Source: Micromonospora sp. WMMD1120 (GTDB lineage: Bacteria > Actinomycetota > Actinomycetes > Mycobacteriales > Micromonosporaceae). Taken from it: a stretch of DNA of 64,000 nt. The notes below the pieces were generated by a model. That model was given only the letters and a program-made list of their open reading frames with translations, was not told the origin of the DNA and made no database searches. The stretch lies in assembly GCF_029626235.1 (NCBI RefSeq), contig NZ_JARUBO010000005.1, forward strand, positions 5,118,001 through 5,182,000, given 5' to 3'. Shown here one piece after another: positions 33,667-42,094 of the stretch; position 1 is the first letter of the stretch; every line of letters begins with the position of its first letter. The position numbers and the translations under genes were made by a program.

Positions 33667-34137
33667 TCAGTCGAGGCAGAACTCGTTGCCCTCCGGGTCG
33701 GCCATGACCAGGTGGCCGGCGCCGAGCGGGGGAGCGGGCTCGTGTCGGCTCAGCCGCCGGGCGCCGTGCCCGACCAGCCGGTCGGCCTCCGCCTCCAGCG
33801 CCGCCATCCGCTCGTCACCCTGCAGCCCCGGGGCGGCCCGCACATCCAGGTGGACGCGGTTCTTGACCTGCTTACCCTCCGGCACCCGCTGGAAGAACAG
33901 CCGGGGCCGCGAGCCCTCGGGGTCGACCACCGCCGAGGCGTCGTTGCGCTTCTCCGGTGGCACGCCCATCGCGTCCAGTGCCTGCTCCCACGACGCGAAC
34001 CCGCCCGGCGGGCCCTGCATCTCGTAGCCCAGCGCCTCGGCCCAGAAAGTCGCCAACCGGGCCGGGTCGGCGCAGTCGATGGTGATCTGCACGTCGCGTA
34101 CCACCGCGGCCTCCTGCCTGCTGATCTGATCGGTCAT
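33667..34137 (-). CDS. VOC/glyoxalase-like protein
   Basis: This 156-residue protein starts at ATG 34137, overlapping the upstream acetyltransferase stop. It has the two beta-alpha-beta halves of the VOC fold (VQITIDCADPARLATFWAE; HLVMADPEGNEFCLD) typical of the Glyoxalase_6 group. Metal ligands are incomplete, so it may be a binding or resistance protein rather than an enzyme. It is third in an operon with two GNAT genes. Confidence 0.85.
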   Translation of the reverse strand: MTDQISRQEAAVVRDVQITIDCADPARLATFWAEALGYEMQGPPGGFASWEQALDAMGVPPEKRNDASAVVDPEGSRPRLFFQRVPEGKQVKNRVHLDVRAAPGLQGDERMAALEAEADRLVGHGARRLSRHEPAPPLGAGHLVMADPEGNEFCLD

Positions 34138-34661
34138 GGTGCCAGCCTGCCCTGGGCATCTGACAGTTCGGGCCGGACGGTGAAGTGTCGCACCGACACC
34201 GAGCTGCCGTCCGGTGCGGTCCACGAGGCCGTACGGGTCCCGGTGTGGTGCCACCCGGTGCGTTCGTAGAGAGCGACGGCCGCCGTGTCGCCCACCGCCA
34301 CCTCGAGAACCAGGTCCGTCGCACTGTCGGTCGCCCACTGCCGGGCTCGGGCCAGCAGCGCACCGCCCAACCCCGTTCCCCGGGCGGCCGGCGACACGAA
34401 GAGGCGGGCCACCTCGGCGGTCGGTCGGGCGGACCGCCCCTGCGCCGGGGCGGCAACCCGATGCACGGCGATGTGCCCCACGATGGCGCTGGCGGCGTCG
34501 ACGGCGACCCAGGCGCGTGTCGGGCGCGGCTCGCACAACCAGCGGCGCGGGTCGACGGGCCAGTTCATCGGGTACCCGTCGAGCCGGTGCACCTCGGCGA
34601 GCACCGCGACGCATTCGTCGAGGTCGGCGTCGTGCCGACGGCGGATCAGAGGTGGGCTCAC
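34134..34661 (-). CDS. GNAT-family N-acetyltransferase
   Basis: This 175-residue protein uses GTG 34661, overlapping the previous stop; the longer in-frame extension runs through the preceding gene and is not real. The acetyl-CoA motif A is VARLFVSPAARGTGLGGALL (R/QxxGxG/A as ARGTGLG), followed by LYERTGWHHTG. The substrate is unknown. It is flanked by another GNAT and a VOC protein in a coupled operon. Confidence 0.87.
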   Translation of the reverse strand: MSPPLIRRRHDADLDECVAVLAEVHRLDGYPMNWPVDPRRWLCEPRPTRAWVAVDAASAIVGHIAVHRVAAPAQGRSARPTAEVARLFVSPAARGTGLGGALLARARQWATDSATDLVLEVAVGDTAAVALYERTGWHHTGTRTASWTAPDGSSVSVRHFTVRPELSDAQGRLAP

Positions 34662-35182
34662 AGCTCGTCGAACGGGCGGGCGTAGCGGAACTCGCCCCGG
34701 ATCGACCTCCGCCAGGCGTGCATCGGACGGGCCATGAAGTACTGCGGGCCCCACGGCTGCGGCGGCGTGACGCCCAGCTCGACGGCGGGCCCGAACCCGA
34801 AACGCGGGTAGTAGTCGGGATGCCCGAGCAGCACCACGAGAGGCTCCTCGCGGGCGTCCGCCGCGCCGAGCACCGCGTGCATCAGGGCACTGCCGACGCC
34901 GCGCCGCTGCCACTGCGGCAGCACCCCGAGCGGGCCCAGGCCCAGCGCCACCGGCTCACCGCCCACCCGGCCGCGGGTGGCCACCACGTGCCCCACCACC
35001 TGGCCGTCCGGATCGACAGCCACCAGAGAGTACGCGGGCAGCCAGCCCTCGTCGGCCCGCAGCGCGTCGACGAGCGTCGCCTCCACCGGCACGCCGCCCC
35101 CGCCGTCAGTGGTGGCGAAGGCGGCGGAGTGCACCGCCCGGATCGCGTCGACGTCGGCGGGTGTCTCGCGTCGGATCAGCAC
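34658..35182 (-). CDS. GNAT-family N-acetyltransferase
   Basis: This 174-residue protein has motif A as GPLGVLPQWQRRGVGSALM (QRRGVG) and the later PDYYPRFGFGPA typical of the YhbS-like subgroup. The family acetylates amines with acetyl-CoA. It is the first gene of a three-gene unit with 4-nt overlaps. No aminoglycoside-type signature is seen. Confidence 0.88.
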   Translation of the reverse strand: MLIRRETPADVDAIRAVHSAAFATTDGGGGVPVEATLVDALRADEGWLPAYSLVAVDPDGQVVGHVVATRGRVGGEPVALGLGPLGVLPQWQRRGVGSALMHAVLGAADAREEPLVVLLGHPDYYPRFGFGPAVELGVTPPQPWGPQYFMARPMHAWRRSIRGEFRYARPFDEL

Positions 35183-35278
35183 CGCGCCACGATACGGCCG
35201 CGCCCGCCGGGGTCTCCACGTGTTTATCGCACCGCCGCACGGCGACGCGGTCGCCTCGCCCCGGTGCCCGGCCGAGGC

Positions 35279-36853
35279 TCAGCCGACGGCGGTGGCGGAC
35301 GGTGGGGCGGTGCCGCCCCGGGGCGCCTCCGGCGCCATCAACCGGATGATCTCGGCCTGGTCGGCGGGCGACGGCAGTCCCCATCCCGGCCGGTAGCCGT
35401 ACACCTGGTGCAGTGGGGTGGAGCCGGTGCGGCCGTCCAGGATCTCGACGGCGTCGGTGTCGATCAGGCCGGGGTGTTCGACGCCGCACGCCTCGGCGAC
35501 CTTGGTCAGGTCCCGGCGCAGCGTGGCCAGGTAGTTGGCGGCCCGGACCGACTTCAGTGCCGGGTCCAGGCCCCGGGCCAGCCAGGCGTTCTGCGTCGCG
35601 ACGCCGGTCGGGCAGGTGTCGGTGTGGCACTTCTGCGCCTGGATGCAGCCGATCGACAACATCGCTTCCCGACCGACGTTGACCAGGTCGCAGCCGAGCG
35701 CGAACGCGACTATGGCGTTGTCCGGCAGGCCGAGCTTGCCGCCCCCGACGAACACCACCTGCTCGTGCAGGCCGCGCTCGGCGAAGACCTTGTAGACCCG
35801 GGAGAAGCCCTGCTGGAACGGCAGCGACACCGAGTCGGTGAAGATCAGTGGCGCGGCGCCGGTGCCGCCCTCGCCGCCGTCGATCGTCACGAAGTCGACG
35901 CCCCGGCCGGTGTCGCGCATCAGCGTGGCCAACTCCTGCCAGAACGTCAGATCGCCGACCGCGGACTTGATGCCGACCGGCAGGCCCGTCTCCGCGGCCA
36001 GCAGTTCCACCCAGTCGAGCAGGCTGTCGCAGTCGGAGAACTCGGCGTGCCGGGAGGGGCTGACGCAGTCCTGACCGGCCGGGATGCCCCGGGTGGCGGC
36101 GATCTCGGCGGACACCTTCGCCCCGGGCAGCAGACCGCCGAGGCTCGGTTTGGCGCCCTGGCTCAGCTTGATCTCCAACGCGCGTACGGGCGCGCCGGCG
36201 ACCAGGTCCTTCAGCCGGTCGAGGCTGAACCGGCCGTGCTCGTCGCGGCAGCCGAAGTACGCGGTGCCGAGTTGGAAGACCAGCTCACCGCCGTTGCGGT
36301 GGTACGGCGACAGACCGCCCTCGCCGGTGTTCTGCAGGCACCCGGCGAGCGCCGCGCCCTTGTTGAGCGCGGCGATGGCGTTGCCGGAGAGCGAGCCGAA
36401 GCTCATCCCGGAGATGTTCACCACCGACTCCGGCCGGAACGCCCGGGGTCGTCCCCGGGCCGCGCCGAGCACCTTGGCGCAGGGCAACCGCACGTCGTGC
36501 CCGGCGGTCGGCGTGGACGGCGGCACGGCCCGGCCGAACGTGCGGTGCTTGATGATGGGGTAGCCGGGGGTGTACTCGATGTCGTTGTCGGTGCCGAACC
36601 CGAAGTAGTTGTTCTGCCGCTTCGCCGACGCGTACACCCAGCGGCGCTGGTCCCGGGTGAACGGCCGCTCCTCGTTGTTGCCGGCCACGATGTACTGCCG
36701 CAGCTCCGGGCCGATCGACTCGAGCAGATAACGGGCGCGACCGAGCACCGGGAAGTTGCGCAGCAACGCGTGGTCGCGCTGGATCAGGTCACGCGCGGCG
36801 AGCGCCGCGAGGGCGGCGGCAGCGGCGGGTACGGCTCGACGGGCCCAGGTCAT
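35279..36853 (-). CDS. FMN-binding glutamate synthase-like protein
   Basis: This 524-residue protein has one N-terminal hydrophobic segment and then a GltS-type FMN barrel (VVNISGMSFGSLSG, NTGEGGLSPYHR, KLSQGAKPSLGG, TIDGGEGGTGAAP, VGREAMLSIGCIQAQKCHTD). Cys residues in the IGCIQAQKCHTDTCPTG block may hold an Fe-S cluster as in glutamate synthase. It lacks the amidotransferase and GXGXG domains, so it is the stand-alone archaeal-type GltB2-like form. The physiological donor and substrate are unknown. A hairpin separates it from the amidase gene downstream. Confidence 0.9.
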   Translation of the reverse strand: MTWARRAVPAAAAALAALAARDLIQRDHALLRNFPVLGRARYLLESIGPELRQYIVAGNNEERPFTRDQRRWVYASAKRQNNYFGFGTDNDIEYTPGYPIIKHRTFGRAVPPSTPTAGHDVRLPCAKVLGAARGRPRAFRPESVVNISGMSFGSLSGNAIAALNKGAALAGCLQNTGEGGLSPYHRNGGELVFQLGTAYFGCRDEHGRFSLDRLKDLVAGAPVRALEIKLSQGAKPSLGGLLPGAKVSAEIAATRGIPAGQDCVSPSRHAEFSDCDSLLDWVELLAAETGLPVGIKSAVGDLTFWQELATLMRDTGRGVDFVTIDGGEGGTGAAPLIFTDSVSLPFQQGFSRVYKVFAERGLHEQVVFVGGGKLGLPDNAIVAFALGCDLVNVGREAMLSIGCIQAQKCHTDTCPTGVATQNAWLARGLDPALKSVRAANYLATLRRDLTKVAEACGVEHPGLIDTDAVEILDGRTGSTPLHQVYGYRPGWGLPSPADQAEIIRLMAPEAPRGGTAPPSATAVG

Positions 36854-36922
36854 GTCGGGGACTCTTTCCGCCCACGCGGCGGCTCAAACCGGCAGTGCCG
36901 CGTACCCGCTGGTGGTGGGCCT

Positions 36923-36955
36923 GGCGGCGGCGCGGGCCGGACCCGCGCCGCCGCC
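36923..36955. terminator. Hairpin between amidase and glutamate synthase-like genes
   Basis: A perfect 14-bp stem (36923-36936 with 36942-36955) with a 5-nt loop lies 10 bp past the amidase stop. Confidence 0.75.
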
Positions 36956-36964
36956 GGTGCAACC

Positions 36965-38098
36965 TCAGCGGTGTCGGTACGACTGGCGGACCGACCCACC
37001 GACCAGGACGCACCACGTGCTCGTGCTGACCTTGCCGTTGCGGGGCAGGCCGTGCAGCGCCTGAAGGTCCTGCACCGCGGCCCGGGTGGCATGGTCGTAC
37101 GCCCCGGTGACGGTGACCGCGTACCCCTTGGTGGCGAGCATCTCCTGCACCGCGGTGACCGGCGCTCCGGTGGCGTGCTGGTCCAGCTCCGGCGCCAGGG
37201 TTTCCCAGGTCGGCGGGGTGAGCGTGGCGTCGACGTCCACCGGGATGCCGTTGCGGGCCTGCCAGTCCTGCACGGCGGCCACCGTCGCGGCGTCGAACGT
37301 GCCGCTCACCGTCACCGCGTAGCCCCGCTGCACGAGCAGGTGCTGCACCACCCGGACCGACGGGGAGTTGACGAAGCGCCACAGGTCCGGCCAGCGACGG
37401 GCCGGCACGTCACCGAGCGCGGTGCCGAGGGCGGCGTGCACCCGCCGGCGCAGCTCCGGGAACTGCCGGTAGAAGGCGGCGCCCGGGCACTCGGTGGTGC
37501 GGAAGTCCCAGTGGCCGAAGATGTCGTACGCGTGCAGCCCGTACTGCCGGCAGATCGCGACGCAGAGCTTGACGAGTGAGTCGGTCAGCGCCTCCGGCGG
37601 CGTCTCGGTGACGTAGGTGCCCTCGTTCTCGATGCCGATGGCCCGTCCGTTCTCGCCTGGGCAGTGCGCCGCGATCATCTGCCGGTCGCCGGCTTCGAGG
37701 CGTTCCAGGCTGCCCCGGCGGCCCTCCAGCACGTAGCCGCCCCGGCTGACGGTGAAGTGCTGGCCGGTGTCCGACCAGCCGTTGCCGTCCATGTGCAGGT
37801 CCTGGCAGTCGTGGGCCAGCTTGACGGCCTGCTCGCGGGAATAGTCGGTGACGTTCGGAAACGCCATGTGGTGCACGATGATCTTGTTGGTGGCGATCGC
37901 GCTCACCGACAGCGGGTCCTTCGGCGGGCGGGCCGCCCACTCGTCGCAGCTGATGATCCAGTCCAGGTCGGTGCCCGGCGCGGCCTGGGCCGTGCCGGCG
38001 AAGGCGAGTTCGCTCCCGACGACGGCGACGGTGGCGGCGCCGAGACCGGCCCGCAGCAGCGTCCGGCGGTCCAGTTCGGAACGATCGACGTGCATCAC
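36965..38098 (-). CDS. Tat-exported N-acetylmuramoyl-L-alanine amidase with two PG-binding domains
   Basis: This 377-residue protein has a twin-arginine signal (LDRRTLLRAGLGAATVAVVG). The Amidase_2/PGRP domain (~45-215) includes IIVHHMAFPN, DTGQHFTVSRGGYVLEGR and a late zinc/catalytic block GHWDFRTTECPG. Two PG_binding_1 repeats follow (~230-300 and ~305-375; VQHLLVQRGYAVTVSGTFD, VQEMLATKGYAVTVTGAYD). It should cleave the lactyl-peptide bond of peptidoglycan. Tat export implies folding before secretion, perhaps with zinc bound. Single-gene unit. Confidence 0.92.
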   Translation of the reverse strand: MMHVDRSELDRRTLLRAGLGAATVAVVGSELAFAGTAQAAPGTDLDWIISCDEWAARPPKDPLSVSAIATNKIIVHHMAFPNVTDYSREQAVKLAHDCQDLHMDGNGWSDTGQHFTVSRGGYVLEGRRGSLERLEAGDRQMIAAHCPGENGRAIGIENEGTYVTETPPEALTDSLVKLCVAICRQYGLHAYDIFGHWDFRTTECPGAAFYRQFPELRRRVHAALGTALGDVPARRWPDLWRFVNSPSVRVVQHLLVQRGYAVTVSGTFDAATVAAVQDWQARNGIPVDVDATLTPPTWETLAPELDQHATGAPVTAVQEMLATKGYAVTVTGAYDHATRAAVQDLQALHGLPRNGKVSTSTWCVLVGGSVRQSYRHR

Positions 38099-38276
38099 AT
38101 CTCCTCCTGCGGCCGACGGCGGGGGTGAAAAGTAACTCCAATGGCCGCACGCTCAACGAAGAATATTGCCAACCACCCTCGCGCGCCAGACCCCGCCCGG
38201 CACGAGTGGGCGGCGTTTACCGGTCGCGCCCGACCACGAAGGTCGGCTAGCCTGACCGCCGATTCGGGGGTGGACC

Positions 38277-38747
38277 ATGAAGCTTGGTGAGGCGCTGGCA
38301 GATCGCGCCGAGGCGGTACGACGGGTCGAGCAACTGCGGACCCGGATCAACGGCAGCGCCCGCTACCAGGAGGGCGAACTGCCCTCGGAGGACGCCGCCG
38401 CGCTGCTGACCGAACTGGACCAGGTCCTCGACGACCTGGAGACGCTGATCCGGCGGATCAACCGGACCAACGCCGCCGTGCCGGTCGACGGCGTCGGCAC
38501 GCTCACCGACGCGTTGGCCCGGCGCGACGTCCTGCGGTTGCGGCACTCCGCCGTCACCGCCGCCGCCGACGCGGCGGCCGGCAGTGGACGCGGCCACGTG
38601 ACCCGGCAACTCCGCTCCGAGCTGAAGATGCTCGCCGCGCTTCCGGTCGCCGAACTCCGTGCCCGCGCCGACGGGCTCGCCCGGGACCTGCGCGAGCTGG
38701 AGGTACGGATCCAGCGCACCAACTGGGAGGCCGACCTGCTGGACTGA
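38277..38747 (+). CDS. DIP1984-family (septicolysin-like) helical protein
   Basis: This 156-residue, almost entirely helical, charged protein begins MKLGEALADRAEAVRRVEQL and ends with LRELEVRIQRTNWEADLLD, the hallmark of the DIP1984 family. That family includes proteins annotated septicolysin, but cytolysin activity is not supported for most. Coiled-coil propensity is high. It is a free-standing gene before a tRNA-like element. Function unknown. Confidence 0.85.
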   Translation: MKLGEALADRAEAVRRVEQLRTRINGSARYQEGELPSEDAAALLTELDQVLDDLETLIRRINRTNAAVPVDGVGTLTDALARRDVLRLRHSAVTAAADAAAGSGRGHVTRQLRSELKMLAALPVAELRARADGLARDLRELEVRIQRTNWEADLLD

Positions 38748-38778
38748 CCGAGGCGGGAAGCACTGTGGAGCAGGTAGC

Positions 38779-38876
38779 CGTCGTGGAGGCGTGTACACCC
38801 AGGGTCGGGCTGTAATCCCGACACCTCTCCTGGCGCGCGGTGGGCAGCGCGGGGTTCGACTCCCCACGGTACGACG
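38779..38876 (+). ncRNA. tRNA-like structured element
   Basis: The ends pair (38779-38785 with 38870-38876, 7 bp including one G-U). An anticodon-like arm TCGGG-CTGTAAT-CCCGA (38805-38821, extendable to 6 bp) would present GUA, a tyrosine anticodon. A T-arm-like GGGG-TTCGACT-CCCC lies at 38851-38865. The D-arm is not convincing, the variable region is about 28 nt and 4 nt separate the T-arm from the closing stem, so it is not a standard tRNA. It could be a degenerate tRNA or a mimic in the leader of the downstream membrane-protein gene. Confidence 0.35.
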
Positions 38877-39054
38877 CAGCCCCGCACCGAGGACAGGTGA
38901 CGCCGCAGCACGCACCACACATCACCACGTACAGATCCACGACGGCGAGGGTGGGCTCGGGGCACTCCACAGCCGCGGGTCGGCGTTTCCCCGCGAGTCA
39001 CGCTGGGTAGGTCGGGACCGACCAACCCGACTGTCCCGCGTAGAGGAATGACCA

Positions 39055-40122
39055 ATGAGTGACAAGGTCAGCGACGCGGTGGGCGACGCCCTCCGCTCGG
39101 TGATGCTCTTCCTGCCCAAGGCCGTCGCCTTCGTGGCGATCCTGGTGGCCGGATGGCTGATCGCCAAGGCCGTCTTGAAGATCGTGGAAAAGGTCCTGGA
39201 GCGGGTGGGCTTCGACCGCGCCGTCGAACGCGGCGGCGTCCGTCGGGCGTTGAGCCGCTCCCGGTACGACGCCAGCGACATCGTCGCGAAACTCGTCTAC
39301 TACGCGGTGCTGCTGTTCACCCTGCAACTCGCCTTCGGCATCTGGGGTCCCAACCCGATCTCCGACCTGCTCGGCGCGGTCATCGCGTGGCTGCCCCGCG
39401 CCTTCGTCGCGATCGTCATCGTCGTGGTCGCCGCCGCCATCGCCAGCGCGGTCAAGGACATCATCAGCGCGGCGCTCGGCGGCCTGTCGTACGGTCGGGT
39501 GCTGGCGAACATCGCCTCGGTGTTCATCCTCGGCCTCGGCGTCATCGCCGCGCTGAACCAGATCGGGGTGGCCACCGCGGTCACCACCCCGGTGCTGATC
39601 GCCGTGCTGGCCACCATCGGCGGCATCCTCGTCGTCGGCGTCGGTGGTGGGCTGATCCGTCCGATGCAGAGCCGGTGGGAGGGCTGGCTGACGCGCGCCG
39701 AGCGGGAGTCGCGGCTGATCGCCGAACACGCCGAGGCGTACCGGGCCGGACGCCGCGACGCCGAGGCCGAGCTGGCCCGCGCGTCCACCGCCGGCAGCGC
39801 GCCGGCCGCCGCGCCCGCCGCGCCGTCGTTCGCCGACCCGGAGGCCACACAGATCGTGACCCGACCGGTCGACGCCGACACGACGCAGGTGGTCGGTCGA
39901 CGCGACGACGCCGACACGACGCAGGTGGTCGGTCGACGCGACGACGCCGACACGACGCAGGTGGTCGGTCGACGCGACGACGCCGACACCACGCAGGTGG
40001 TGGGTCGGAGCGACGACGCCGACACGACCCAGGTGGTGAGCACCGGCGGTGTGGTGCCCGGTCAGCGCGTCAGCGACGACACCGAGGCCACCACCGTCAT
40101 CCCGCCGGTCGACAGGCGCTGA
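39055..40122 (+). CDS. Membrane protein (TM_helix family) with TTQVV repeat tail
   Basis: This 355-residue protein has about five TM helices in residues 15-200, with MLFLPKAVAFVAILVAGWLI and LGLGVIAALNQIGVA-type segments of the conserved TM_helix family related to small mechanosensitive channels. A cytoplasmic helix (RWEGWLTRAERESRLIAEHA) leads to a disordered tail. From residue ~273 five 12-residue repeats DADTTQVVGRRD occur, flanked by ATQIV and ATTVIP. The Asp-rich Thr motifs with Val three residues after a Thr look like Ser/Thr-kinase and FHA-domain sites. Channel function is inferred from the family. Confidence 0.8.
   Translation: MSDKVSDAVGDALRSVMLFLPKAVAFVAILVAGWLIAKAVLKIVEKVLERVGFDRAVERGGVRRALSRSRYDASDIVAKLVYYAVLLFTLQLAFGIWGPNPISDLLGAVIAWLPRAFVAIVIVVVAAAIASAVKDIISAALGGLSYGRVLANIASVFILGLGVIAALNQIGVATAVTTPVLIAVLATIGGILVVGVGGGLIRPMQSRWEGWLTRAERESRLIAEHAEAYRAGRRDAEAELARASTAGSAPAAAPAAPSFADPEATQIVTRPVDADTTQVVGRRDDADTTQVVGRRDDADTTQVVGRRDDADTTQVVGRSDDADTTQVVSTGGVVPGQRVSDDTEATTVIPPVDRR
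39871..40041 (+). repeat. Five tandem 36-bp coding repeats
   Basis: Copies begin at 39871, 39907, 39943, 39979 and 40015; the first three are nearly identical and the last two carry a few changes. Each encodes one DADTTQVV motif of the membrane protein tail. There are no spacers, so it is not a CRISPR. Confidence 0.92.
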
Positions 40123-40130
40123 CAACTCAC

Positions 40131-40177
40131 GACGTCCGCGGGGCGGGGTCCGGTCCGGACCCCGCCCCGCGGACGTC
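40131..40177 (+). terminator. 47-nt perfect palindrome, strong terminator
   Basis: Bases 40131-40153 are exactly complementary to 40155-40177 around a single T at 40154, a 23-bp GC-rich inverted repeat starting 9 bp past the stop of the TTQVV membrane protein gene. It should block read-through to the MFS gene. Confidence 0.85.
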
Positions 40178-40325
40178 GTCCGACGACCGCAATGCGCTGG
40201 CTGGCGCCGCGGCGAGCGTCTAGCATCGCGGCATGACCTGGCGACATTGATCCCGCACCCGATCCCGTGGGCCACCGCGGGCACCGCACGTCCGGTGTCC
40301 GTCTCCGCTCCCACGGGAAGGTCCC

Positions 40326-41591
40326 ATGATCCAGCTCGCCACCCGCGTTCCCGACCCGGCGGTCCGCCGGCTGACCACCACCCTCTACGGGTACGCGTTC
40401 TTCAGCGACGTCGTCCTGCTCTACCCGCTGTACGTGGTGTTCTTCGCCGACACCGGGCTGTCGGTGGGGCAGATCGCGTCGCTCTTCGTCATCTGGTCGG
40501 CCGCCGGCATCCTGTTCGAGGTGCCCTCCGGCGCGTGGGCCGACGTGGCGTCGCGCCGACTGCTGCTGTGCCTCGCCCCGCTGGTGAGCGCTGCCGGCTT
40601 CGCGCTCTGGGTGCTGGCACCCTCGTACCCCGCCTTCGCTCTCGGTTTCCTGCTCTGGGGCGCCGGCGGCGCGCTCGCCTCCGGCGCCCTGGAGGCGTTG
40701 GTCTGGACCGAGTTGGACCGGCTCGGCGCCGCCGGCCGGTACGCCCGGGTGCTCGGGCGGGCGCGGACGGCGGGCGTGCTGGGGGTGGTGGTCTCCGGGG
40801 TGCTCGCCGGTCCGGTGCTCGCCGCCGGGGGCTACCCGGCGGTGGGCGCGGCGAGCGTGCTCGCCGGCCTGCTCGCCGCGGCCGTCGCCGCCCGGTTCCC
40901 GGAGCACCGACCGCCGGCCGGAGTCGTCAGCGCAGTCGCCGACCCGGACGACGACGGGGACCTGGGATGGTGGGACACGCTCCGGGCGGGGGTGGGGCAG
41001 GTGCGTGAGCGTCCGCCGGTACGGTCCGCCGTGCTGCTGGTCGCCGTGGTCGCCGCCGACTGGGGCGCCCTGGACGAGTACACCCCGTTGGTGGCCCTGG
41101 ACACCGGGGTCGGTGCGCAGGCCGTACCCCTGCTGCTCCTGCTGCTCTGGGCCGGGGTGACCGTCGGTGGGCTGCTCGCTCCGGTGGGGGAGCGGTGGGG
41201 CGTCCGGGGGTACGCGGCGCTGCTGGCCCTGGTCGGCCTCGCACTGGCCGGCGGCGCGCTGCTGCGGCACCCGGCGGGGTTCGTGCTGCTCGCGGTGGCC
41301 TTCGGCGCGGCGCAACTGGCGACAGTGCTGGCCGACGCGCGACTCCAGGCGCGGATCACCGGCGACAGTCGCGCCACCGTCACATCGCTGGCCGGGATGG
41401 CCACCGACGTGCTGATCATCGTGACGTACGCCGGCTACGGCCTGCTCGCCACGGTGGCCGGCAACGCGGTGGCGTTCGCGCTGACGGCCGCGCCGTACCT
41501 GGTGCTGGCCCTGGCGCTGCTGACCCGCCGGCGGCGTCGGGCGGCCGTGCCCACCGGTGTCGCCGCAGCGCTGCCGGCCGGCCCGGACTGA
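40326..41591 (+). CDS. MFS transporter (12-TM)
   Basis: This 421-residue membrane protein has about 12 hydrophobic helices. The first loop SGAWADVASRRLLL is a variant of MFS motif A (GxxaDrxGrr), and acidic/charged residues occur in TM4-5 (GALEALVWTELDRLG). It resembles actinobacterial MFS permeases annotated as drug or sugar exporters; specificity is not predictable. It stands alone after a strong terminator, convergent with the YchJ-like gene 6 bp away. Confidence 0.85.
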   Translation: MIQLATRVPDPAVRRLTTTLYGYAFFSDVVLLYPLYVVFFADTGLSVGQIASLFVIWSAAGILFEVPSGAWADVASRRLLLCLAPLVSAAGFALWVLAPSYPAFALGFLLWGAGGALASGALEALVWTELDRLGAAGRYARVLGRARTAGVLGVVVSGVLAGPVLAAGGYPAVGAASVLAGLLAAAVAARFPEHRPPAGVVSAVADPDDDGDLGWWDTLRAGVGQVRERPPVRSAVLLVAVVAADWGALDEYTPLVALDTGVGAQAVPLLLLLLWAGVTVGGLLAPVGERWGVRGYAALLALVGLALAGGALLRHPAGFVLLAVAFGAAQLATVLADARLQARITGDSRATVTSLAGMATDVLIIVTYAGYGLLATVAGNAVAFALTAAPYLVLALALLTRRRRRAAVPTGVAAALPAGPD

Positions 41592-41597
41592 CGCCCC

Positions 41598-42014
41598 TCA
41601 GGGCTGGTCGCCGTCGAGGTAGACCCACCGGCCGTCCTCGCGGACGAACCGGCTGTGTTCGGTCAACGTGCCGGGCCGGCCCGCGTCCCGGTAGTGAGCG
41701 TGGAACGTCACGGTGCCGGCGGTGTCGAACAGGCCACCCCGCTCGGTCCGCACGATCTCCAGGCGGGTCCAGCGCTGCCCCGGGTCCAGGTCGAGGGAGG
41801 TGGGCCGGGTCGACGAGTGCCAGCTGCGCAGCAGGTAACCGGAATCGCCGAGGGCGAACGCGCTGAACCGGGACCGCATCAGGGCCTCGGCCGTCGTCGG
41901 GGCGTCGCCCGCGTGCATCGGGCCGCAGCAGTCCGCGTACGCCCGGCCGGAGCCGCACGGGCACACCCGTCCCGTCGTCGCGTCCGCCCGCCGGCGTCCC
42001 GCACCCTTGCCCAC
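41598..42014 (-). CDS. YchJ-family SEC-C motif protein
   Basis: This 138-residue protein starts at GTG 42014, supported by AGGA 8 nt upstream; a longer in-frame ATG at 42089 adds a nonconserved tail. The SEC-C zinc motif CPCGSGRAYADCC is at residues ~18-30, followed by the YchJ core (AEALMRSRFSAFALGDSGYLL, W-x-H). UPF0225 proteins are NTF2-like with one SEC-C motif. The cellular role is unknown. Confidence 0.88.
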   Translation of the reverse strand: MGKGAGRRRADATTGRVCPCGSGRAYADCCGPMHAGDAPTTAEALMRSRFSAFALGDSGYLLRSWHSSTRPTSLDLDPGQRWTRLEIVRTERGGLFDTAGTVTFHAHYRDAGRPGTLTEHSRFVREDGRWVYLDGDQP

Positions 42015-42094
42015 GTCGCTATCCTGCCGCACCAGCCCCGGGGCCCGGGTCGGAGCCCCTGCGCCGCAGCTCGACCGGGGCTGGGACACACGCC

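Noticed and set aside
38779..38876. Functional tRNA-Tyr gene
   Set aside because: The D-arm is missing and the T-arm is not adjacent to the acceptor-like stem, so it is reported only as tRNA-like.
39871..40041. 36-bp repeats as CRISPR
   Set aside because: No spacers, and the repeats are in frame inside a clear membrane-protein gene.
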